A DNA stretch of 64,000 bases from Stenotrophomonas sp. BIO128-Bstrain (GTDB lineage Bacteria; Pseudomonadota; Gammaproteobacteria; Xanthomonadales; Xanthomonadaceae). Of this stretch, positions 28,576 to 37,870 are shown one piece after another. Every line of letters starts with the position of its first letter. Positions within the stretch are counted from its first letter, which is position 1. The translations under genes were made by a program, and so were the position numbers. The stretch spans positions 3,286,001-3,350,000 of the forward strand of contig NZ_CP124620.1 in NCBI RefSeq assembly GCF_030128875.1, written 5' to 3'. The notes under the pieces were generated by a model. The model made no database searches and had not been told where the DNA came from. It worked only from the letters and a program-made list of their open reading frames with translations.

Positions 28576-30684
28576 ATGCCAGACCCGATTGCGCGCCGTG
28601 CAGTGACATCGTTTACCTCCCCAGCCCCCACCCTGCGTCCGCGGCGCTGGCTGCTGGCCCTGGCCTTGGCCGCTGCGGCCGGCACGCCCACCCTGGTGCA
28701 GGCCGCGAACTGTACCGGGGCGCCCGAATGGAACGGCGCGGCCATTTATCTGGCCGGCCAGACCCTGCAGAAGGGAGGCGTGCTGTACCGCGCCAACCAG
28801 GACATCTGGAACGCACCGCCGGACCACCCGGCCGGCGCGCCCTACTACACCAACCTGGGCGCCTGCGATGGCAGCGGCAGCAACCAACCGCCCACCGTCA
28901 GCCTGACCTCGCCCACCGCCGGGGCCAGCTTCACCGCCGGCAGCAACATCACCGTGAGCGCCAACGCCAGCGATACCGACGGCAGCGTCAGCAAGGTGGA
29001 ATTCTTCCGCGGCGGCACCTCGCTGGGCATCGACACCAGCGCGCCGTACAGCGTGGTCTGGAGCAATGCCTCGGCGGGCAGCCACACCTTCAAGGCGGTG
29101 GCCACCGACAACAACAATGCGGTGACCTCCTCGGCCACGGTCAGCGTGACCGTCACCGCAGCCAGCAACGACACCACGCCGCCCAGCGTGCCGGGTGGGC
29201 TGGCTTCACCTTCCAGGACCGCCACCACGGTGAACCTGGCCTGGAATGCCGCCACCGACAACAGCGGCGGCAGCGGCGTGGCCGGCTACGACGTGTACCG
29301 CAACGGCAGCCTGGTCGGCTCGCCGAGTGCCACCCAGTACACCGACGGCGGCCTCACCGCGAGCACGGCCTACACCTACACGGTGCGCGCGCGTGACAAC
29401 GCCGGGAATGCGTCGGCGCAGAGCAGTTCGATCAGCGTGACCACGGCCGCCGGTGGCGGGGGCGGCGGCAACAAGCGGGTGATCGGCTACTTCACCCAAT
29501 GGGGCATCTACGGCCGCAACTACCAGGTCAAGAACATCGATACCAGCGGCTCGGCAGCGAAGCTGACCCACATCAACTACGCCTTCGGCAACGTGCGCAA
29601 CAACCGCTGCGAAGTGGGCGTGACCCAGGCCTCCGACCCGAACACCGGCGTGGGCGGCGATGCGTACGCTGATTACGGCAAATCCTTCGCTGCCGGGGCC
29701 AGCGTGAGTGGCGTCGGCGATACCTGGGACCAGCCGCTGCGTGGCAACTGGAACCAGCTCAAGCAGCTCAAGGCCAAACACCCGAACATCAAGGTGCTGA
29801 TCTCGCTCGGCGGCTGGACCTGGTCGCGCGGGTTCTCCAGCGCAGCGCAGCCGGCCAACCGGCAGGCGTTCGTGGCCTCGTGCATCGATGCCTACATCAA
29901 GGGCAACCTGCCGGTCGCCGATGGTGCCGGCGGCGCGGGTGCGGCACTCGGCGTGTTCGATGGCATCGACATCGACTGGGAGTACCCGGTGGCCTGCGGG
30001 TTGAGCTGCGGCACACCGGCCGACAATGCCAACTTCACCGCCCTGCTGGCCGAATTCCGCCGCCAGCTCGACGCAGTGCGGCCCGGGCTGCTGCTGACGG
30101 TGGCCGTGGGCGCAGGCGTGGACAAGATCCGGGTGACCGATCCGGCCAGCTACCACCCGTACCTGGATTTCATCAACGTGATGACCTACGACTTCCACGG
30201 CGCATGGGATCCGCAGACCAACCATCACTCGGCCCTGTTCGATTCACCGGCTGATCCCTCCACCGGCGACCAGAAGCTCTACAACAGCAACGATGCGATG
30301 GAAGCCTTCCTCAGCCGCGGGGTACCGGCCAGCAAGTTGAACCTGGGCATCGGCTACTACGGGCGTGGCTGGACCGGCGTGGCCAGCGGCAACAATGGGC
30401 TCTACAAGAGCGCCAGCGGCGCGGCACCGGGCACGTACGAAGCCGGTATCGAAGATTGGAAGGTGCTGAAGACCCTCAACTGGCCGGTGTACACCGACAA
30501 CGTCGCCAAGGCCACGTGGATCTCCAACGGCACCACGTTCTGGAGTCTGGATACGCCCGCGATGGTCACCGAGAAGATGGGCTATGTGAAAGCACAGGGC
30601 CTGGGCGGTGCATTCTTCTGGGAGTTCAGCGGCGATGATGCGCAGGGCACCCTGACCAAGGCGATCAGTGACGGCTTGAAGTAA
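28576..30684 (+). CDS. Secreted GH18 chitinase with chitin-binding, Ig-like and FnIII modules
   Basis: This 702-residue exoenzyme hydrolyses chitin. The ATG at 28576 has a GGAG sequence seven bases upstream. A signal peptide (RWLLALALAAAAGTPTLVQA) ends near residue 43. Then come a type-3 chitin-binding module (EWNGAAIYLAGQTLQKGGVLYRA, about 48-90 in family style), an Ig-like module of about 90 residues (PPTVSLTSPTAGASF), a fibronectin type III module (PPSVPGGLASPS to ISVTT), a glycine linker, and the GH18 barrel from about residue 297. The catalytic motif is DGIDIDWEYP with E469 as the acid, supported by SLGGWTWSRGF and MTYDFHGAWD. In Stenotrophomonas such chitinases are type II secretion substrates; the xps operon lies 15 kb away. 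Confidence 0.95.
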   Translation: MPDPIARRAVTSFTSPAPTLRPRRWLLALALAAAAGTPTLVQAANCTGAPEWNGAAIYLAGQTLQKGGVLYRANQDIWNAPPDHPAGAPYYTNLGACDGSGSNQPPTVSLTSPTAGASFTAGSNITVSANASDTDGSVSKVEFFRGGTSLGIDTSAPYSVVWSNASAGSHTFKAVATDNNNAVTSSATVSVTVTAASNDTTPPSVPGGLASPSRTATTVNLAWNAATDNSGGSGVAGYDVYRNGSLVGSPSATQYTDGGLTASTAYTYTVRARDNAGNASAQSSSISVTTAAGGGGGGNKRVIGYFTQWGIYGRNYQVKNIDTSGSAAKLTHINYAFGNVRNNRCEVGVTQASDPNTGVGGDAYADYGKSFAAGASVSGVGDTWDQPLRGNWNQLKQLKAKHPNIKVLISLGGWTWSRGFSSAAQPANRQAFVASCIDAYIKGNLPVADGAGGAGAALGVFDGIDIDWEYPVACGLSCGTPADNANFTALLAEFRRQLDAVRPGLLLTVAVGAGVDKIRVTDPASYHPYLDFINVMTYDFHGAWDPQTNHHSALFDSPADPSTGDQKLYNSNDAMEAFLSRGVPASKLNLGIGYYGRGWTGVASGNNGLYKSASGAAPGTYEAGIEDWKVLKTLNWPVYTDNVAKATWISNGTTFWSLDTPAMVTEKMGYVKAQGLGGAFFWEFSGDDAQGTLTKAISDGLK

Positions 30685-30750
30685 GCCCGCCTGACACGGG
30701 GCGCTGCCTCGCGGATCCCGCAGGGACGCGCCGCGTTGATCGCAACAACG

Positions 30751-30778
30751 AAAACGCCCCGGCCTGGCCGGGGCGTTC
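30751..30778. terminator. Bidirectional terminator between the chitinase and dsbC genes
   Basis: The arms AACGCCCCGGCC and GGCCGGGGCGTT form a very stable hairpin between two convergent genes. It is followed on the minus strand by TTTTCGTT, and by a weaker T-rich stretch on the plus strand. Confidence 0.8.
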
Positions 30779-30783
30779 TGTCT

Positions 30784-31563
30784 TCAGCGGCTGCCGCCTG
30801 CCGAGACACGTTCCAGCGCGGCCTTGAGCTGCGCCGGCGGCAGGTAGCCACCGAGCTGGGTGCCATCGGCGGCGAAGATCGCCGGGGTGCCGTTGACGCC
30901 CATCTGCTGGCCGAGCTTGTACTGCATGGCCACCGGATTGGTGCAGTTCTTCGGGGTGACGGCCTTGCCGGTCTTGGCGGCGGTCAGGGCCTGCTTGCGG
31001 TCGGCAGCGCACCAGACCGAGATCATGTCGGTGTAGTCCTGGCTGCCCAGGCCCATGCGCGGGAAGGCCAGGTATTCCACGGTGATGCCGTTGCGGTTGA
31101 GCTCGGCGATGTCCTGGTGCAGCTTGCGGCAGTAGCCGCACTCGATGTCGGTGAAGACGCTGACGGTGTACTTGGCATTCGGCGCGGCAAACACGATGCG
31201 CTCGTTGTGCGGCACGCCATCGAGCAGCTTGCGGCGGTAGCTGAGCAGGCCCTGGCTGCTGACCGGCGCCTTGTTCTGGATGTCGTACGGCTGGGACTGC
31301 ATCAGGTAGCGGCCGTCATCAGAGACGTACAGCACCTGGCCACCGACCAGCACCTCGCGGAAACCGGCAAACGGCGCGGCCCCGATGAAATCAGGCTGGA
31401 AGGTGGGGTCCAGCTGCTGCAGCGCGGTGCGCACGCGCTGGTCGGCATCACCGGCAGTGGCCGGGGTGGCGGCAGTGGTCTTGGCCGCCGGAGCGGACGG
31501 TTGCTGCGCGCAGGCAGACAGGCTGAGCGCGCCGAAGAGCGCCGCAATGGCAACACGGAGCAT
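30784..31563 (-). CDS. dsbC: Thiol:disulfide interchange protein DsbC-like
   Basis: DsbC-family proteins isomerise wrong disulfide bonds of exported proteins in the periplasm. The 259-residue product has a signal sequence with a possible lipobox (LSLSACAQQ), so it may be membrane-anchored, which is unusual for DsbC. An N-terminal dimerisation domain covers about 45-115 and a thioredoxin domain the rest, with the active site VSVFTDIECGYCRKLHQ and the cis-proline loop NGTPAIFAADG. A second cysteine pair lies at VWCAADR and PKNCTNP. It may help fold the disulfide-containing protease and chitinase, but no operon link shows this. It follows xerD on the same strand after about 100 bp. Confidence 0.92.
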   Translation of the reverse strand: MLRVAIAALFGALSLSACAQQPSAPAAKTTAATPATAGDADQRVRTALQQLDPTFQPDFIGAAPFAGFREVLVGGQVLYVSDDGRYLMQSQPYDIQNKAPVSSQGLLSYRRKLLDGVPHNERIVFAAPNAKYTVSVFTDIECGYCRKLHQDIAELNRNGITVEYLAFPRMGLGSQDYTDMISVWCAADRKQALTAAKTGKAVTPKNCTNPVAMQYKLGQQMGVNGTPAIFAADGTQLGGYLPPAQLKAALERVSAGGSR

Positions 31564-31667
31564 CGAGCATTCCGGTGTAAGAGGTCAGGCTGGATTCTCG
31601 CACAGCTGCCTGCTCACGCAGCTGGACCGCAGTGGAACGGTGAGGCGCGGCCGCGTTTGGCCCCGCC

Positions 31668-32645
31668 TCAGCCGCGCGGGTGGTGCTTGGCGTGCAGCTT
31701 CTGCAGGTGCTCGCGGGCCACCAGCGTGTAAATCTGGGTGGTGGACAGCGAACTGTGGCCGAGCAGCATCTGCAGGGCGCGCAGATCGGCGCCCCGGTTG
31801 AGCAGGTGGGTGGCGAAGCTGTGGCGCAGGCCATGGGGACTGATCCGGGCGGGGTCGATCCGGGCCAGCACCGCGTACTTCTTCACCAGCCCCCAGAACT
31901 GCTGGCGGCTCAAGGGATGCAGGGAGGGCTCCAAAAACATCGGCACAGCGCCGTCCTGTGGCGTCGGCACGTTGCGCTTGCCGGTGAGCTGCGGGCGCGA
32001 TTCGGCCAGATAACGTTCGAGCCAGTGCTGGGATTCTTCCCCCAGCGGAACCAGCCGTTCCTTGCTGCCCTTGCCGGTCACGCGCAGCACACCTTGGCGC
32101 AGATTCACGGCATTGGCCGGCAGGTTGACCAGTTCGCTGACGCGCAGGCCCGCGGCATACATCAACTCCAGCATGGCGCGGTCGCGCAGCCCAAGCGGCG
32201 TGTCGATGTCGGGACTGGCCAACAGCGCATCGATCTGGCTTTCGGCCAGCGCCTTGGGCAGCAGCCGCGGCAGCTTCGGCGGATCGAGCAACGCACTGGG
32301 GTCATCGCTGCGCTCGCCGCGGCGGACCGCATCGGCGAAGAAGGCCCGCAGCGCGGAAAGCAGGCGGGCATTGCTGCGCGGCGACCAGCCATGGCGGGAG
32401 CGCCAGGCCAGGTAGTCGAACAGCCCGGCGCGATCGAGACCGGCCAGCCCCCCGGCCGCGCCATCGCGCCAGCGCGCGAGACCTTCCAGATCGCGCCGGT
32501 AGCTGTCCAGACTGGCACGCGCGAGGCCGTGTTCGGCCCAGGCCGTGTCGAGGAAGCGCTGGATGCGGACGTTGTCGTCGTCGCGCAGCTCGGGCAGGTG
32601 CTGGATGAGCTGGCGGCGCAGTGCGGGGGTGGTGGCATCGGACAT
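31668..32645 (-). CDS. xerD: Site-specific tyrosine recombinase XerD
   Basis: XerD, with XerC, resolves chromosome dimers at dif during division. The 325-residue protein has an N-terminal SAM-like domain ([26 protein letters not shown]) and a catalytic domain. The catalytic residues are visible: Arg in [10 protein letters not shown], Lys in [13 protein letters not shown], His-x-x-Arg in [14 protein letters not shown], His in [14 protein letters not shown] and the nucleophile Tyr in the last motif. I start at the ATG at 32645 (MSDATTP); the longer frame from 32681 adds residues outside the family. Sequence and the xerD-dsbC order favour XerD over XerC or a mobile integrase. Confidence 0.93.
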   Translation of the reverse strand: MSDATTPALRRQLIQHLPELRDDDNVRIQRFLDTAWAEHGLARASLDSYRRDLEGLARWRDGAAGGLAGLDRAGLFDYLAWRSRHGWSPRSNARLLSALRAFFADAVRRGERSDDPSALLDPPKLPRLLPKALAESQIDALLASPDIDTPLGLRDRAMLELMYAAGLRVSELVNLPANAVNLRQGVLRVTGKGSKERLVPLGEESQHWLERYLAESRPQLTGKRNVPTPQDGAVPMFLEPSLHPLSRQQFWGLVKKYAVLARIDPARISPHGLRHSFATHLLNRGADLRALQMLLGHSSLSTTQIYTLVAREHLQKLHAKHHPRG

Positions 32646-32716
32646 GCGCACAGCATACGGAGCAGGCCGTGCGTGGGCCATCGAACGCGGGCAGCGGGCC
32701 GGGTATGCTCCGGGTC

Positions 32717-33214
32717 ATGACCGATACCGCGCTGTCGTCCCCCGCTGCTGATCGCCCTGCATCGTTGCTGCTGTGGCGTCTGTTGTCACTGTTGTACGAC
32801 TTCTTCCCCGCCCTGGCGCTGTGGATGCTGCTGGGGGCGGTGTTCGTGGCGGTCTACACGATCAGCGGTCACGCAGCGCGGGAGAACATCGCCCCGTTCA
32901 GCGCGTGGCAGTGGGCGTTGTGGGCATGCTGCTGGGTCGTGACAGGCCTGTACGCGACGATGAGTTGGCGCCGCGGCGGGCAGACGCTGGGGATGCGGCC
33001 GTGGCGGTTGCGGGTGGTGTCGCTGGACGACACAGGGCCGACGCGCAGGCAGTTGTGGCTGCGGTATGCGGTGGGGTCCCTGTCGGTGCTGACGGCCGGC
33101 CTGGGGTTCTGGTGGGCGCTGGTGGATCGGCAGCGGTTGACCTGGCATGACCGGGCCAGCGGGACGCGGGTTGTTCGGTTACCGAAGCACTGCGCCAACC
33201 CATCAGGACGGTAG
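32717..33214 (+). CDS. RDD-family membrane protein
   Basis: A 165-residue inner-membrane protein of the RDD family, whose molecular role is mostly unknown; some members affect ion or osmotic balance. Three hydrophobic segments are visible (LSLLYDFFPALALWMLLGAVF, QWALWACCWVVTGLYA and LSVLTAGLGFWWALV), and the family signature GGQTLGMRPWRLRVV lies in the middle. The gene diverges from xerD, with 71 bp between the starts. I use the ATG at 32717; one four codons earlier is also possible. The stop codon TAG is part of a GTAG palindromic repeat, so the native 3' end may have been altered by that element. The last residues after RTRVVRLPKH-type sequence are not conserved in the family. Confidence 0.8.
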   Translation: MTDTALSSPAADRPASLLLWRLLSLLYDFFPALALWMLLGAVFVAVYTISGHAARENIAPFSAWQWALWACCWVVTGLYATMSWRRGGQTLGMRPWRLRVVSLDDTGPTRRQLWLRYAVGSLSVLTAGLGFWWALVDRQRLTWHDRASGTRVVRLPKHCANPSGR

Positions 33215-33235
33215 AGCCGGGCCATGCCCGGCTGC
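33211..33235 (+). repeat. GTAG palindromic repeat (SMAG/REP type)
   Basis: GTAG, then the eight-base arms AGCCGGGC and GCCCGGCT around CAT, then GC. Bases 33212-33214 are the stop codon of the RDD gene. Architecture is the same as at ten other places in the window. Confidence 0.85.
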
Positions 33236-33291
33236 TCTCCCTCCCCCACCAGCACACTGTCGGAGGCGCGGCGGGATTACCAGGCCGGGAC

Positions 33292-33319
33292 CGTGTGCTG
33301 CCATGGATGGCAGCACACG
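33292..33319. repeat. 28-bp perfect hairpin in the gap downstream of lptG
   Basis: The arms CGTGTGCTGCCAT and ATGGCAGCACACG around GG form a 13-bp stem. It does not start with GTAG and has no T tract, so it appears to belong to another palindromic family. The whole gap 33215-33545 has no gene I can support; it holds this hairpin, the GTAG repeat and a hexamer repeat. Confidence 0.6.
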
Positions 33320-33474
33320 AGCCTACATGGGTGAGAGCGGATGGCTCGCGAGGCACTGCCTCGCATCCGGTCGAACGCACAGCCGCCAGCAGCTGGGCCG
33401 GCCGCGGAGCGGGACTTGCGGCGGGTCCCGGAATGGTGAGCCCGTCGCGCCTGCCTGAGAGATCATGGTGGCCG

Positions 33475-33508
33475 CTTTGGCTTTGGTCTTTGGCTTTGGT
33501 CTTTGGCT
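33475..33508. repeat. Short tandem repeat of CTTTGG units
   Basis: Five CTTTGG units, the second and fourth followed by an extra T, form a 13-base period. The tract is 37 bases beyond the lptG stop. It could be a slippage product; no function is visible. Confidence 0.6.
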
Positions 33509-33545
33509 CTTGCAGCGTTTGACATCTTCCGCTCGAGCAGAAAAA

Positions 33546-34655
33546 TCAGCCCGACTTTCGTCGGAACAACAACCCGGATACCACCATCATCACGATCGGG
33601 GGCAGCGCATACGCAATCCGGTAATCGAACTTCAACGCACCTGCCATGCGCCCGAAGAACAACTGCAGCAACCAGAAGCCCAGCGCGAACAGAATGCCCA
33701 GGAACAAGCGCTTGCCCATGCCACCGCTGCGCAGCGAACCGAACGCGAACGGCACCGCCGCCAGGCACAGCGCCAGCACATTGATCGGATAGAACCAGCG
33801 GCTCCAGTACACATCCTCGTAATCGCGCGCGTCCAGCCCATTGCGCTTGCGGTACTCGATGCTGGTGCGCAGATCCATCGCCGTCAGATTGCGCGGCTTG
33901 GAAATGCCGCTGGCCAGCGCCGCCGCATCCAGGCGTGAATCCCACGGCTCGGACTCGGCCGTCTCGCGGGTGGCCGAACGCTCACCGAACGTGTCGCGGC
34001 GGACTTTGTTCAACACCCAGCCGTCGGCGCCGTGCTCGGCGGTAGTCGCATAGGTGAGCGAGGCCAGGCGGCCGTCGTCGGCGATCTTGTACAGGCGCAC
34101 GTCGTGCAGGATCAGCCGCGTGCCCCCGCCGGCCTGCAACTGCTCATCGCCGCTCTGGGCGTTGAGGAAGGTATCGCCTTCGCGCGCCCATACGCCCGAG
34201 TAGCGGGCCGCGCTGAGGCTGCTGCCCCACTTGGCGCTGATCTTGATGTCGTCGGCCTTGCTCTGGCCCCACGGGCCCAGCGTTTCGCCGCTGAACACCA
34301 TCACCGCGGTCATCAGCGACAGCGCGATCGCCACCGAAACGCTCAGCCGCTTGCGCGACAGGCCCAGCGCACGCAGCGCGGTCAGTTCGGAGGTGGCGGC
34401 CAGCTGGCCCAGCCCCATCAGCGCGCCGATCACGGCGGCGGTCGGGAAAAAGGTGTAGGCACGGCGGGGCACGGTGTACAGCACCCAGGCGGCGGCGTGG
34501 CCAAGGGTATAGCTGCCCTTGCCGACGTCCTTGAACTCGCCGGAGAAGGCCATCACCACGTCCAGGCCGACCAGCACCGCCCAGGTCAGCAGGACGGTGC
34601 CGAACACGGCACGGCCCAGGTACAGATCAAACCGCATGGGGCGCAACACGTTCAT
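33546..34655 (-). CDS. lptG: LPS export permease LptG
   Basis: LptG pairs with LptF in the LptBFG transporter that extracts lipopolysaccharide from the inner membrane. The 369-residue protein starts MNVLRPMRFDLYLGRAVFGTV, with three membrane segments before a periplasmic jellyroll domain (about 130-260) and three after it, the last being YRIAYALPPIVMMVVSGLLF. The coupling-helix region SELTALRALGLSRKRLSVS is the typical LptF/G motif. The ATG at 34655 overlaps the lptF stop by four bases. The frame extends upstream to 34739, but the family begins at this methionine. Confidence 0.95.
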   Translation of the reverse strand: MNVLRPMRFDLYLGRAVFGTVLLTWAVLVGLDVVMAFSGEFKDVGKGSYTLGHAAAWVLYTVPRRAYTFFPTAAVIGALMGLGQLAATSELTALRALGLSRKRLSVSVAIALSLMTAVMVFSGETLGPWGQSKADDIKISAKWGSSLSAARYSGVWAREGDTFLNAQSGDEQLQAGGGTRLILHDVRLYKIADDGRLASLTYATTAEHGADGWVLNKVRRDTFGERSATRETAESEPWDSRLDAAALASGISKPRNLTAMDLRTSIEYRKRNGLDARDYEDVYWSRWFYPINVLALCLAAVPFAFGSLRSGGMGKRLFLGILFALGFWLLQLFFGRMAGALKFDYRIAYALPPIVMMVVSGLLFRRKSG

Positions 34656-35731
34656 GCGGTCCTCCGGGGGCGCGACAGTTTGCCGTCGCGGAAATACATC
34701 CACAGGGCCAGGCCCAGCAGCGGCAGGGTCAGCCACCACAGGCCCGCCACGGCGGGGATCTTGCCATCGGCGATCCAGCGGGTGCCGATGAACATCAGGT
34801 TCATGCCGACCATGTAGGCCAGGAAGGCCAGCATCATCCGGCCATAGCGCTGCTGGCGTGGCGAGCTGCGGGCCAGCGGCAGGGTCATCAGGGCGAAGGC
34901 CAGTGCGATCAGCGGCGGGGCGATACGCGAGTGCAGCTGGGCCTGGGCCTCGGGGCGTTCATCGCCGAACAGCTGGGTGGTGCGCAGCAGCTCGGGGTCA
35001 TCGTCCTTGCGGGTCTCGGCACCGTCGGGCATGGCTACGTCGTTGCGGGCGAAGGTCATCAGCTTGTAGTCCAGCGCGCCATTGGCCGGGCCTTCCACCT
35101 GGTGGCCATCGTCCAGTTCCAGATAGCGCTGCTTGGCACCTTCGAAGTACATCCGGCCGTGATCGGCGGAGATCACCTCGAGGCGATCCTCCTTCTGGCG
35201 CTGCAGGAAGACCTTTCCCAGCTGGGTGCCGTCCGGGGAGACCGAGGACAGGTAGACCACGCCGCCATTGGGCAGCGGGGTGAACTTGCCCGCCTCCAGG
35301 CCGGCCATGACCACGCTGCGGTTGGCCTCGTCGATCATCGTCTCGCCGGTGCGATCGGCCCAGGGGCCCAGCCACAGCGAGCACAGGGCGATCAGCCCGA
35401 CCACCGGCACCACCAGCATCAGCAGCGGGCGCAGCAGGCGCTTGGGGCCGACCCCGATGGCGGTGATGACCGCCATTTCCGAGTCCCGGTACAGCCGGGC
35501 CGTGGCCAGCAGCAGGCCCAGCATCAGCGCCAGGGGCAGGATCAGCGGCATATAGACGATGAACTGCAGGCCCAGCTGGGAGAACAGCAGGCGGGCAGGC
35601 AGGCGGCCGTCGGCGATGTTGCCGAGGATGTCCACCAGGACACCACCGACGCTCACCACCAGCAACACGATCAGGGTGGCCAGGAAACTCTGGACGAAAT
35701 CACGCAGGAGATAGCGATCGAGCTTCGACAT
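34652..35731 (-). CDS. lptF: LPS export permease LptF
   Basis: LptF is the second membrane subunit of the LPS extractor. The 359-residue protein starts MSKLDRYLLRDFVQSFLATL, has three membrane segments, a periplasmic jellyroll (about 120-260) and three further segments ending LWWLTLPLLGLALWMYF. The coupling motif SEMAVITAIGVGPKRLLRP corresponds to that in LptG. It is the first gene of the lptF-lptG operon and diverges from pepA, 104 bp separating the two starts, which is the usual arrangement of these genes in gamma-proteobacteria. Confidence 0.95.
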   Translation of the reverse strand: MSKLDRYLLRDFVQSFLATLIVLLVVSVGGVLVDILGNIADGRLPARLLFSQLGLQFIVYMPLILPLALMLGLLLATARLYRDSEMAVITAIGVGPKRLLRPLLMLVVPVVGLIALCSLWLGPWADRTGETMIDEANRSVVMAGLEAGKFTPLPNGGVVYLSSVSPDGTQLGKVFLQRQKEDRLEVISADHGRMYFEGAKQRYLELDDGHQVEGPANGALDYKLMTFARNDVAMPDGAETRKDDDPELLRTTQLFGDERPEAQAQLHSRIAPPLIALAFALMTLPLARSSPRQQRYGRMMLAFLAYMVGMNLMFIGTRWIADGKIPAVAGLWWLTLPLLGLALWMYFRDGKLSRPRRTA

Positions 35732-35835
35732 GGGGCGGTGGTTTAAACTCTCGGATTCGTTCGCGGTGCTGCCCAGTCTACTGACGGGACGTAAACAGCT
35801 CGCGATTGTACGGATTTGCCAACGGAATCTGATCA

Positions 35836-37314
35836 ATGGCCCTGGAATTCACCCTGAACCACGCAGCACCGGCCTCGGCCGAGTGCGATTGCGTCATCGT
35901 CGGCGCCTATGCCGACCAGACCCTGAGCCCGGCGGCACAGGCCCTGGACACCGCGTCCTGTGGCCGCCTGTCGGCCCTGATCGCCCGCGGCGACGTGGGC
36001 GGCAAGACCGGTAACACGACCCTGCTGCACGATCTGCCCGGCGTCACCGCCGCACGCGTGCTGGTGATCGGGCTGGGCGAACCGGCCAAATTCGGCGTGC
36101 CGCAGTACCTCAAGGCGGTCGGCGATGCCAGCCGCGCCCTGAAGAGCGGGGTCAACCACCACGCGCTGTTCACCCTGACCGAGATCGAGGTCAAGGGCCG
36201 CGATGCCGCCTGGAACATCCGCCAGGCCATCATCACCGCCGACCACGCCGCCTACCGCTACAGCGCCACGCTGGGCAAGAAGAAGGCCGACGAACCGGGC
36301 CTGACCACGCTGGCCATCGCCGGCACCGACCCCCAGGCGCTGGCCCAGGGCCAGGCCATCGCCGCCGGCGTGCAGTACGCCCGCGAGCTGGGCAACCTGC
36401 CGCCGAACGTCTGCACCCCGGCCTACCTGGCCGAGTCCTCGGTCGCGTTCGCGCAGGCGCATGAAGGCGCCGAAGCGGAGGTACTGGACGAACAGCAGAT
36501 GGAAGCGCTGGGCATGGGCTCGCTGCTGGCCGTGGCCCGTGGCTCGGCCAACCGCCCGCACCTGGTGGTGCTGAAGTGGAACAACGGCGGCGACGCCAAG
36601 CCCTACGTGCTGGTCGGCAAGGGCATCACCTTCGATACCGGTGGCGTCAACCTGAAGACCCAGGGCGGCATCGAAGAGATGAAGTACGACATGTGCGGTG
36701 GCGCCAACGTCATCGGCACCTTCGTCGCGGCCGTCACGGCCAAGCTGCCGCTGAACCTGGTGGTGGTGGTGCCGGCGGTGGAAAACGCCATCGACGGCAA
36801 TGCCTACCGCCCCTCGGACGTGATCACCTCGATGTCGGGCAAGACCATCGAAGTGGGCAACACCGACGCCGAAGGCCGCCTGATCCTGTGCGACGCGCTG
36901 ACCTACGCGCAGCGCTTCGAGCCGGCCGCGCTGATCGACGTGGCTACCCTGACCGGTGCCTGCCTGGTCGCGCTGGGCCACCAGACCGCTGGCCTGATGA
37001 CCAAGCACGACGACCTGGCCAACGAGCTGCTGGCCGCCGGTGAGCATGTGTTCGACCGCGCCTGGCGCCTGCCGCTGTGGGACGAGTACCAGCCGATGCT
37101 GGATTCCAGCTTCGCCGATATCTACAACATCGGCGGCCGCTGGGCCGGTGCGATCACCGCGGGCTGTTTCCTGTCGCGCTTCGCCGAAGGCCAGCGCTGG
37201 GCCCATCTGGACATCGCCGGCGTGGCCAGCGACGAAGGCAAGCGCGGCATGGCCACCGGCCGCCCGGTCGGCCTGCTGAGCCAGTGGCTGCTGGACCAGG
37301 TCGCCCGCGCCTGA
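35836..37314 (+). CDS. pepA: Leucyl aminopeptidase PepA (M17)
   Basis: PepA removes N-terminal residues from peptides in the cytoplasm; in E. coli it also binds DNA in Xer recombination at ColE1 cer and controls carAB. The 492-residue protein has the M17 N-terminal domain and a catalytic domain with the metal-binding lysine and aspartates in [15 protein letters not shown], the signature [14 protein letters not shown] and the arginine loop. The C-terminus [27 protein letters not shown] is characteristic. The start fits the family. It heads the plus-strand set pepA-holC-yqaE-like-valS; pepA-holC-valS is a widely conserved gamma-proteobacterial order. Confidence 0.97.
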   Translation: MALEFTLNHAAPASAECDCVIVGAYADQTLSPAAQALDTASCGRLSALIARGDVGGKTGNTTLLHDLPGVTAARVLVIGLGEPAKFGVPQYLKAVGDASRALKSGVNHHALFTLTEIEVKGRDAAWNIRQAIITADHAAYRYSATLGKKKADEPGLTTLAIAGTDPQALAQGQAIAAGVQYARELGNLPPNVCTPAYLAESSVAFAQAHEGAEAEVLDEQQMEALGMGSLLAVARGSANRPHLVVLKWNNGGDAKPYVLVGKGITFDTGGVNLKTQGGIEEMKYDMCGGANVIGTFVAAVTAKLPLNLVVVVPAVENAIDGNAYRPSDVITSMSGKTIEVGNTDAEGRLILCDALTYAQRFEPAALIDVATLTGACLVALGHQTAGLMTKHDDLANELLAAGEHVFDRAWRLPLWDEYQPMLDSSFADIYNIGGRWAGAITAGCFLSRFAEGQRWAHLDIAGVASDEGKRGMATGRPVGLLSQWLLDQVARA

Positions 37315-37399
37315 TGCCCTGCCCGATCGCGGCCGCCCATCGGTAGCCGCGATCCCGCCCGGCCTGGCGCCGGGTTCTCCCTTCGCTCCAGGCCCTGCC

Positions 37400-37825
37400 A
37401 TGTCCCGTGCTGATTTTTACCTGATCGCCAAGCCCCGCTTCCTGACCGAGCCCTTGCGGCTGGTCTGTGAGCTGGCCCGCAAGGCCAACGACGCCGGGCT
37501 GTTCACCCTGGTGCTGGCACGCGACCAGGCCCAGGCCGAAGAACTGGACGAACTGCTGTGGGCGTTCGACAACGATGCCTACATCCCGCACCAGATCGCC
37601 GGCGAAGACATGGACGAGGAAGAGGCGCTGGTGCTGATCGCCGTTCCCGGTACCGAGGCCCCGGCCCGGCCGCTGGTCATCAACCTGCGTGACGATCCTT
37701 ACCTGGCCGCCTGCGACCGCGTGCTGGAGGTGGTCCCGGCCGACCCGGAAGCGCGCGAACCGCTGCGCGAGCGCTGGCGCCAGTACAAGGCGCTGGGCTT
37801 TGAGCTGAACAAGTACGACATGTAA
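37400..37825 (+). CDS. holC: DNA polymerase III chi subunit HolC
   Basis: Chi links the clamp loader to single-stranded DNA-binding protein during replication. The 141-residue product starts MSRADFYLIAKPRFLTEPLRLVCELARKA in family style and has LWAFDNDAYIPHQIAGE, where the typical motif is LW.F....F.PH. The C-terminal RWRQYKALGFELNKYDM is also typical. Chi acts together with psi (HolD), for which a divergent candidate lies at 42614-43096. The gene follows pepA by 85 bp; that gap has a small CCCGGC/GCCGGG hairpin at 37358-37374 without a T tract. Confidence 0.94.
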   Translation: MSRADFYLIAKPRFLTEPLRLVCELARKANDAGLFTLVLARDQAQAEELDELLWAFDNDAYIPHQIAGEDMDEEEALVLIAVPGTEAPARPLVINLRDDPYLAACDRVLEVVPADPEAREPLRERWRQYKALGFELNKYDM

Positions 37826-37870
37826 CCCGCGCGGCGCCCGTCCGGTCGCCGCCGCCCCCGGAGACCCTTG

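Noticed and set aside
24815..28606. A 1,263-codon open frame antisense to purL
   Set aside because: Shadow of a strongly conserved gene; amino-acid composition (His, Arg, Gln, Ala) is that of antisense GC-rich DNA.
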